This document shows positions 56,226-64,000 of a DNA stretch of 64,000 bases, in pieces (the first letter of the stretch is position 1; the number at the start of each line of letters is the position of its first letter). Source of the DNA: Dastarcus helophoroides (Eukaryota > Arthropoda > Insecta > Coleoptera > Bothrideridae); contig CM053336.1 in NCBI GenBank assembly GCA_028583605.1, forward strand, positions 21,809,004-21,873,003, written 5' to 3'. The position numbers were made by a program, and so were the translations under genes. The notes beneath the pieces were generated by a model. That model saw only the letters and a program-made list of their open reading frames with translations. It ran no database searches and was not told where the DNA came from.

Positions 56226-57204
56226 TAAAGAAACTTTTATTTAACTTTTAAAATAAAATAATAAATCCTTAAAGAAATTCACCTGAGACTTGAAATGATC
56301 AAGCAAGCAACTTTCGATCATTCTGATCTCATTTCTGGCGGAGGAACCAACTAACTAAAATATCGTTCAATTGAAGATTACTAATTTCTAAGAATAGTGG
56401 AATTAGCGACAGGTAAACTAAAGGTAAAAGCGTTAAAATGAGATTCAATTAAATATGTATTTCGTTTAATAGCTGACAATTTTCGCATTAAAAACTCGAG
56501 AGTTATTTGTTACTTTTTATGTTGATTCGCGGCATTGTGAGCCATTTGTGCAGTGTTCTCACGCATTACTAATAAATTATTTTAATTTGTTGTTTTATTA
56601 AACAGTTTATTAATGATTTATGTGTTAATTTTTATAAAGCAAGGGGATAGGCTCGTACGTGCGTATGCAATTTGCATCGTTTGATTAACAAAAAAAGCGC
56701 CGTATTGTTATAATAATCTAGATAACGCATCGTTTTTAGAATAATATATCATTTCGAAATTTAATTTAACCTTGCCTTATGCGGCTTTAAGAGAGAAAAC
56801 TATAATTATAATTCGATTAAACAATGTAAGATTTATGGTATGACTTTAAAGGCACGTAACTTACGTGAAATTGGCGAAGTGCAATTTTCTGAAAAGGTTT
56901 TTACTACCTACGAGGTGGTTATATAAATATTTAGGCCATCAAGATCTTTGATGATAAACGTTTGAAAAAATAAATGCTATTAACGTCAAGCTTTTATTGA
57001 AATTAACGCACATGAATTTTCTTCTATAACAAAATTTATATGCAACATACATTTTACTTCGTATATAATTCATTCACTTTAGATTAGCTATGTGGTTGGG
57101 AAGTCCTTTTTTGAAGTTAAATTTTATATTACTTAAGTAGGTAGTAAATGTTTCGAAATGAGATGCTGGTTATTAACTGGGAAATGTACACATGATGGTA
57201 TCCA
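56226..57204. other. No recognised feature
   Basis: AT-rich; nothing supported. Confidence 0.5.
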
Positions 57205-57300
57205 CGAGTTTGAACAAACATTATTCTGCAATTTGCAGGAAATATTAAAGAATAGATAATTAAATTCATTTTATTGCATTTATATAAACTAATTTAACTT
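57205..57300. repeat. Partial hAT-type MITE copy
   Basis: gagtttgaacaaacattatt then CTGCAATTTGCAGGAA and TAATTAAATTCATTTTATTG match the interior of the hAT-type MITE near 19365-19450; both termini are missing. Confidence 0.5.
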
Positions 57301-58510
57301 ATTTTATAAATAAAAAAGTAAATTTGATTGACATCACTATCTTATAGCAATCTATCGGGCGAAGCTGAGTCATCAATAGGTAAGCATTTATATTTTAATA
57401 GTTTATTTCTCGAAAATTTTACCTTTAATCTTGAAGGAAGTTTGAAATTCTGTTTCTTAAATTTCAACTGAAACTGAAAAAAAAATTTCCCAGGAAATTT
57501 TTACTTTGTTTGCAAAAATTTTGAGTTTAAATTCGAATTAATATTGCAACTTTCTAAAAATGTTCATATATTTTGGGGATATCTACTTTAAATTAGTTTA
57601 ATGTTGCCCTTTTTTATTTCTGAATATACACATACTAGTATAAACTAGTATATGTAAAAATATAAATTTCATAAACATTTCAACATTTCAATTTTTTTCA
57701 GTTATTTTAATTTTCTTTTTGAATTTCGGAGTAAAAAATTGTAATTTTGAGTTTAACGTTAAAATGTTGACTTCATCTTAAAATTATGTCTATTTTGAAA
57801 CATTATTACCCAATTTTTAAAATATTACTCTAACTTGAAGATACCCAATTTACATCTTCAAATTTCCACTCTTTTTTAACTTAATTCTCAATTTCAACTT
57901 GAATATTTGGTGTAATCGAACATTTAAATTCATTTTCGATTTTACTTTCAACCTTTATACGTTTTATTAAAAATTATTGAATTAAAAAGTTACAAAAGAT
58001 TCAAAATTTTTGGTTTTTTCTGAACTTAAAGCTGTTCTACCTTTTTATTTTGAACCCGAAATGATTTTTTTGACTTTTTGACATTTCCATATTTTTTCCA
58101 AGATTTTCAATTTTGTTTTTTCGCTTCAAATTTTGTTTTTAAACACGAAATTTTCCTTAAAATTTTAGAGATTTAGATCGATTTATTTACAAGTTTATAT
58201 TTTTTTTTCGAAATTTAGAATCCCTTCTGAGTTTACAATTTAAATCTTTCACTTTTTTATAAATTTTGGCTTTAAACTTAAAGTTACTGATTTTTCTAGG
58301 AATATTAAATTATCTTTTGAAATTTCGATTTTAATCTTGAGATCATTTTTTTAACATAACAATTATAGAAAAACTCGATTTTCTTCCAATAAATTGTTTT
58401 GGTAAATTTATATTTTCCCTCGAAATACTAAACCTCAATTTAAACGCAAAAGATTTTTTTTTTAATATCGCCTTTTGAATTTTGATTTTTGATTTCTTAA
58501 AATCAGTTAA
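57301..58510. repeat. Degenerate T-rich block
   Basis: Short imperfect units of the AAAATTT/CGAAATTT type; no gene. A small palindrome actagtataaactagt lies at 57634-57650. Confidence 0.55.
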
Positions 58511-58512
58511 TA

Positions 58513-60322
58513 TACCGGGTGTTTTTTTTTAGTTGGGAGGTTACCTTTATATGGTGTATCATTTATTATAAAGGCAAACTAATTTTATTGATCGGGCTAA
58601 TCGGAACTAAACTACCTTTCAAATATATTTTCAACTTCCTCCCACTTCCGGTTATACCGGAAGTAGACATCAACTTTCTTATTTTAAATAGCGACCCCCA
58701 AATTTTATACTTTATTTGGATTTTGCGTAGAAAAATAAGGTGAGTTTGTAAAAACATATTTATTGCTATCTTTGATAGTTTTAAAGATACTTTAATTTTT
58801 CTAAAAAAAAAAATGACAGAAAAGAGGGTTATTTTGACTCTTTGTATCTTCTTTATTATTAGCAGTAAAAACATGAAATTTGGGTTAAAATTATGGAATA
58901 TTATGGAGACTACAATAACGTAATTAAGTTTTAGATTTATTACACAGAAAGATGGAAATCTTATGATCTTTATTGTTCTTGTTTTATTAAAAAAAAAACT
59001 GTTTTTTTTAAATAGGAACTATGTGTTTTTTAATCATTTTTGGATTCTTTACGTCAAAAGAAAAAAAAAGTTTAATGAATAAGTTTTTAAAATTCTGCAC
59101 CGTTACAGAGACATAATTCAAAATAAAAATATATCTTTTTTTTCTCTAGTGACAAGTTGATAGTAAGACAACAATATTTAAAAATAAAAACACATAACCA
59201 CAAGGCCTTCAAATTTTAGGCTAAATAACATTTAAAAAATACAAGACGAATAAGTTTTAGTTGTTAGAATACTCATTAAAAAATATTTAGGGAGCCACGA
59301 ATGTAAGTTTCGTAAAAATGGTTTGTTAAACATACTTCTCATTTTTGGAGTAATGAAAATCGACAACAAATGGTCAAGAAAATTCGTCCTTTAACTGTTA
59401 TGCTGTTAGATTGGAATTCAGGATTCGTAAGCGTTAAATTTTATAATGAAAATCGAAATGGAAATTCTGTAGTGATTTTTTTTACTGCATGAGAAGCATA
59501 TTGCTGGGAACAATCAAATGTGCTTAAAAACGCTACTCAATTCGAAGTCTTAAATGTGCCTTTTAATGTATTGAAACAGAAGACTGTCCTTGTTCTTCTT
59601 GATGTAATTTTTTTTAATTATTTTTTATTCCTATTACTTATTATGATTAATTCTTTAAGTTTTTATTGCCTACAGATAATTTCCTACTTGAACAAAAAAA
59701 CAGATGTTTGATTTTTTATTTTGAGATTTATGTAAAATACATTTGTAACAGCACAAAATTTTATAAAATAAGTAATATAACTTTTTTCTTCTCCAAAAAT
59801 GATTAAAAAACATATAGTTCCTATTTAAAAAATAGAGTTTTTTGAATAAAACAAAAACAGCAAAGAATTTAAAATTTTTATCACCCTGTATAATGAATGT
59901 AAAATCTGATTACGTTTTTATAATCTTTATAATATTCCCTGACTTCAACTCACATGTCATGTTTTTACTGCAAATAATAAAAAAGATACAAAGAGTCAAA
60001 ATAACCCTCTGTTCTGTCATTTTTTTTAGAAAAATTAAAATATCTTCAAAATTATCAAAGGTAGCAATAATTATGTAAACATAAACTCACCTTATTTTTT
60101 TTACGTAAAATCCAAATAAAATATAAAATTTGGGGGTTGCCATTTAAAATAAGAAAGTTGATGTCTACTTCCGGTATAACAGGTAGTGGGGGGAAAGTTG
60201 AAAATATGTTTAGAAGATAGTTTAGCCCCGATTAGCCCTATTAAGAAAATCAGTTTGCCTTTATAATAAGTAGTACTCCATATAAAGGTAACCTCCCAAC
60301 TAAAAAAAAAAAACACCCGGTA
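58513..60322. mobile_element. 1.8-kb foldback DNA element with very long TIRs
   Basis: Ends TACCGGGTGTTTTTTTTTAG (58513) and its complement (..AAAAACACCCGGTA, 60322), each next to TA. The first about 360 bp pair almost completely with the last about 330 bp (TTGGGAGGTTACCTTTATAT, GACATCAACTTTCTTATTTT, AAAGAGGGTTATTTTGACTC..). Weaker pairing goes on inward to about 59150/59700, e.g. TAGGAACTATGTGTTTTTTA against its complement near 59810. The central part (about 59200-59650) has no recognised gene. Family unknown; TA flanks would fit Tc1/mariner-like or other TA-targeting elements. Confidence 0.85.
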
Positions 60323-60342
60323 TATATCATATAATATAATAA

Positions 60343-60693
60343 TGTTACGGGCTTATCGGTTCGATTGATTACACTTATCGAATAAGACCCACTTTATTAC
60401 TGAACTCAACAATTTACAATTAACTCACTTCGACTAGCTCACTAATTGCACTGATTCTAACTGACTGACTCGAGGGAAAACTGACCGCCTTTTTATAGTT
60501 TCGGCCCGCGTTCTTCCAGAATTTTCGGCAGATAAGGCTTATCGAATGCCGAAATTTCTGGAACGTTTATCTGCCGTTTGTTTCGTTATCGCGGCCGCTT
60601 TCCCCTTATCAGAACCTTCTAGAAACCTTTTTTATTTACTAAATTCTACAATTCTATCCTAAATCCCATTTCATCTATTTACATTGCGTTACA
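60343..60693 (-). repeat. Solo LTR of the gypsy-type family
   Basis: On the minus strand TGTAACGCAATG .. CCGTAACA, 351 bp, closely similar to the 5' LTR at 42280-42649 (including GCGGCCGCGATAA and ACTATAAAAAGGCGGTC). Flanked by ATAA on both sides (60339-60342, 60694-60697), a 4-bp target duplication, so it arose by LTR-LTR recombination after a full insertion. Confidence 0.9.
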
Positions 60694-60697
60694 ATAA

Positions 60698-61740
60698 GTT
60701 ACAATTTTTAACTAAAACTAAAAATTTATTTTGAAATTTTCGTTGTAGAAATTTCGAAATTACGATTATTTCACATTTAAATAGAAACTTCTAAGGAAAA
60801 ATACAATTGTGAGGTAAGACAGTCACAAACTGGGAAAAAGTAACAAAATAAAGTGGTCAAAAGTTTGAACAAAAAAATGAAAATGATTCAAAATATTTGG
60901 AGCTAAATTTCAGATTCGACAGATTCGAGAAAAAGTAGAAAAAAAGGTAACAGGTTGAAGTTAAAATCTAGAGAAAAATATAAATTTGGAAAAAAATAAA
61001 AATTTTGTTCAATAAAATTTTGACCATATTTTGAAAAATTTGATTTTTTAAAATATGTTAAGATTTGTTTGAAAATTCTTATCTATCTGTTTTTTAGTGT
61101 GTCTATCCTTTAAATTTCACCTTATTATTGTTAAAAATCTTTTATTTTTTGTAAACTTTGACTCTTTTTTGGAATTTGGATATTTTAAAATGTAGATATT
61201 TTCTCAAAGTGTCGTCCGTTCTAAAACTTCAAATTTTGTTTGAATCTTCACCATTTCCCCAAATTTCCATTTTTTTTTTCAAAAATTAGTTCAAATATAC
61301 TTTATAATTTTTTAAAATCTCGAATTACTTTTCTTTTTGAAATTCTCGACTATTTTTGAAAATTTCGAATTTATTTAAAATTTTGCTTTTTTGAAAATCT
61401 TGACTTATTTTCAAAATTTCCATTTTTAATTGAAAATTACGACGACCTTATAGAAAATTCTAGTTATTTTAAAAATCTTTTTTTTTTAATATCCACATTG
61501 TTTCATATTTTGTCTTTTTTAAAATTTTCTTATTTTTAAAATTTTTTACTTTTTACAATTATCGAATTTTTTCAAAACTTTCTCAATTTTTGAAAAGACT
61601 GCTTAAATTGTAATTATGACAAAATCGAAATACGTCTCAATTTTTACTTTGTCAAATGTTTATCTTTTTAAAAATCTGACTCTTTAAAATTTGGAGTTTT
61701 TTTAAATTTCGACAGTTTTCAAATCGAAACTTTCTGGAAA
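60698..61740. repeat. Degenerate block, mainly T-rich
   Basis: A-rich to about 61020, then T-rich with AAAATTTCGAC/TTTTTGAAAATTTC-type units; no gene. Confidence 0.55.
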
Positions 61741-63689
61741 AATAATGTTGTGTTGAAAATTCACTAACATGCATCAAATACACGAAGTTGACTTGCAAAA
61801 TTTACAGAATTGAGCGGTCCATAATTCCCCAACAAAAGTGGTCAGTAATTCCCCAAACGACCTTTTTTTTACAATATGGCAGCATATGAGTAACACAATA
61901 CAAACTTCACTCAAAATTTCACGTCTGTGTAGGAGACTTACAGTTCCGCAAACCTTATGAAGATATTTACCTAACTTGGTTTGCGAAAAGTGTGGTCCAA
62001 TTAAAGAAGTCTAAAAATGAAAAACAAAATTTCGAAGTATCATATTTCTATTTGGTATCGAATTGAACTAACGGTTCGTGTACACCATTCGAGTAGTAAA
62101 GAGAAAATGAGCTTAGCATGTCAATCACTACTAGAGAAAAAAATATTAAGCTAGTTCGCAATTCACCGTGGTCCAAAATACCCAGTCTTCTCTACATTCT
62201 AGAAACATATTAGGAGACAGAACATATACTTGCAGACCCCTGCATTAATCGCCCAACGTCTCAGAAGAGATGTCATCAACGACGACCGTAAGAGTCCTAT
62301 TATTCAGAAAACTGCTTATCAGTTAACAGAGATTCGGTAGGAGTATTGATTATTTGAACTAAATAAAATTCAATATTATTTTATGATACCATTGCCCAAG
62401 GAACCTCCTAGAAAAAATGTGTTGCCAAATTGCCGCCATGCCCGGTTTTCATCCTAAATCAATTGCAACTAAAAAGGGATGTACATATTTTTTCCTAAGT
62501 CATGTCTACTCACTTGTTTTGCCGCTTATAATACACTCTGCCAAGAATAAGATACTATAACGCTAGTATTGGTAGCTTGGGGCTGGTGTGACTTATCAAG
62601 GTAAACGTACCTTGATAAGTCGCACCCCAAGCTATCAATTAGATAGACGCAAAATTTGTAAAATTTGCAAAGCAAATTGCTCAATCTGTTTAGAATAAAG
62701 ATGAAACTGTCATTGTGAAATGGTAACCATTTATTACATAGACGCTAACTTAAAAAAAATACTAGTGTAAAAAAATGCCAATAGTTTTCCAACAACCCAG
62801 TTTAACAGTTCCACCAAGTGGGGGAAGGAAACATCACTTCTTCAGCAAAATAACCGCAGTTAGAAATGATCCTCGTAATAGAATTACATCTCCATTACGG
62901 CAGCTCATGTTTGTCTCATGGTATACCTCGTGAGAAGCAGGAATAATTAGATCCTTATCTACCAGTACGCTGCTATCCGGCATAATCAGCCTGCTTCCCC
63001 GGTTTAAATCTTTTCCAATCTTCGCGTAACTCATGTTCGACCGCACTATCTGTTTCAGATATGGAATGTCGATATTTTATCGGCGGTCGACAATCTCAAG
63101 TCACATGTTTCCTTGCAACTCCTGATCGATTAGCTCGCCGAACACTTATCTTGATTGATACCAGAAGACCAACATTCGTTCTGCCTCCGCAAAGCTCCAA
63201 CTACAACTAGCAACGAAAGAAGCGTGTTGAATTTAATTGGCGCTTTTTGATCAAGTTTTAATTACCTTTCATGCATCCTACTTGGAATTACTATCGATAC
63301 TGCATTGCAAACTGTAGCCTTAACCAGAAGGTTCGCATTGGTGTTTTTTTTCCGGGAATATGATCGCAGAACTAAAGCACGTATAGATATTGTTGACAAT
63401 GGTTATTGCTACTGCTGTTTACATAATACTGGTAATGCGGAAACTTCAATGCATTTTAAGGAATAAACTTTAATAAAAAGAAGAGATGGCCATGAACAAG
63501 TTTACTAGATTCATTAATAGAACCATCTGGAACAGCGTTTCCTAAATAGAGGGTCACGACTCGGCACTAGACCACGAAAATAAATTACCGGGTAGCAAAA
63601 TTATCTCCCTATTGTTGATACATATGCATAGAACTTATAAGAACAAAAGGTAACCTAGCTAGTAACTTTTGTAACACAATAAGTATCAG
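61741..63689. other. No recognised gene; direct repeats and a hairpin
   Basis: Contains two close direct repeats of GGTC(C/A)(A/G)TAATTCCCCAA (61816 and 61840), a GGTCCAAAATACCCAG relative near 62172, and a hairpin at 62569-62638. A 70-codon minus-strand frame at 62834-63046 without an ATG matches nothing I know. The rest is unremarkable AT-rich DNA. Confidence 0.4.
62569..62638. repeat. Imperfect hairpin, about 30-bp arms
   Basis: ttggtagcttgggg..gtgacttatcaaggta (62569-62603) pairs with taccttgataagtcgcacc.. (62608-62638), loop aacg, with a 4-nt bulge in the left arm and two mismatches. Confidence 0.85.
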
Positions 63690-64000
63690 TCAAGGTTTTC
63701 AGCATCAGTTTCTAAGGAGGAGTTGAAGACAACTAAATATATAGCTGAAGTCAATAGGTTCGATTTAAATATAATTTATAAAACTAGTAATAAAAAAAAA
63801 TTCAAATATCAATTGATAAATACCACGGCTTTCCGAGCTGATGAAAATAAAAACTTTACGTTCGTCTCACTTCCATTTGAACCCTCGCTTCCGCATGGTT
63901 TAAGTGGAATTTTACGGAAACATAGCTTCAGAGTTATTTAGAGTTCTAATGGGAAATCAAATTCGCTTTTGGGTAGTGAGAAGGATAAAATGGAGCAAAT
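63690..64000 (+). pseudogene. Penelope-like element, RT-to-endonuclease linker (runs off window)
   Basis: One frame reads SASVSKEELKTTKYIAEVNR, FDLNIIYKTSNKKKFKYQL, then ENKNFTFVSLPFEPSLPHGL, SGILRKHSFRVI, one stop, SSNGKSNSLLGSEKDKMEQ. This order (EL.tIk.IA..NgFd..iId...kk; f..lPf...ls..l..iLrk...rv.fss.nkl...lg..KDK.e) is the segment joining the RT and the GIY-YIG endonuclease of Penelope-like retroelements. The RT proper is not seen upstream; the endonuclease, if present, lies beyond base 64000. One stop at 63939-63941. Confidence 0.7.

Noticed and set aside
62834..63046. 70-codon minus-strand frame as a host exon
   Set aside because: No ATG, no recognisable domain, no convincing splice sites on either side.

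Overview
The window reads as a stretch of AT-rich arthropod, most likely insect, nuclear heterochromatin-like or intergenic DNA. No host gene could be supported. Almost everything recognisable is mobile DNA or its debris: non-LTR retrotransposons of Jockey, I-like (RNase H-bearing), RTE-like and CR1-like types, a Ty3/gypsy-type LTR element with solo LTRs, mariner, Tc1, pogo/Tigger, PIF/Harbinger and hAT-type DNA elements, a tRNA-derived SINE, a Penelope-like fragment at the right edge, and several foldback elements. This mix (mariner, Jockey and Penelope families, introns in transposases) fits insects; a beetle is a guess, not shown by the sequence.

Layout. 1-3.1 kb: RTE-like LINE 3' part with its ATG-repeat tail, then a Jockey fragment. 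5.3-9.4 kb: an I-like LINE (RT joined to RNase H by deletion) split by a long Jockey copy with an 8-bp target duplication, ending in a (TAA)n tail. 11-18.2 kb: another I-like LINE on the minus strand, split by a Tc1 remnant and by a nearly complete 3.3-kb pogo-like transposon. 19-27.8 kb: MITEs, foldbacks, a 0.7-kb inverted repeat, a SINE. 28.4-33.1 kb: two opposed mariner copies sharing a deletion junction. 35-42 kb: dispersed repeats and minus-strand LINE 3' ends. 42.3-44.9 kb: gypsy-type element with an open gag and protease, lodged in an RTE-like LINE. 45.6-50 kb: Harbinger two-gene remnant, RTE-like LINE, mariner fragment. 53.4-56.2 kb: Jockey copy carrying a foldback insertion. 58.5-60.3 kb: a 1.8-kb foldback element, then a solo LTR. 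63.7-64 kb: Penelope-like coding fragment.

Two patterns go beyond routine annotation. (1) A family of about 140-bp half-units, present at least ten times and often as head-to-head inverted pairs, carries a hammerhead-ribozyme-like core (CTGAAGA, stem II, GAAA, palindromic stem III, matching stem I). Hammerheads of this kind are known from Penelope-like elements and retrozymes, and a Penelope-like reading frame does occur at the right edge. (2) Long blocks of degenerate short units resembling AAAATTTCGACTTTTT recur at about seven places, one mainly on the opposite strand; nothing known to me explains them.

The parts do not work together as a pathway. The gag is the longest open frame; the other coding regions seen are truncated, frameshifted or contain stops. 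The value of the window is in the nested insertions, which give relative ages, and in the inverted-repeat structures.
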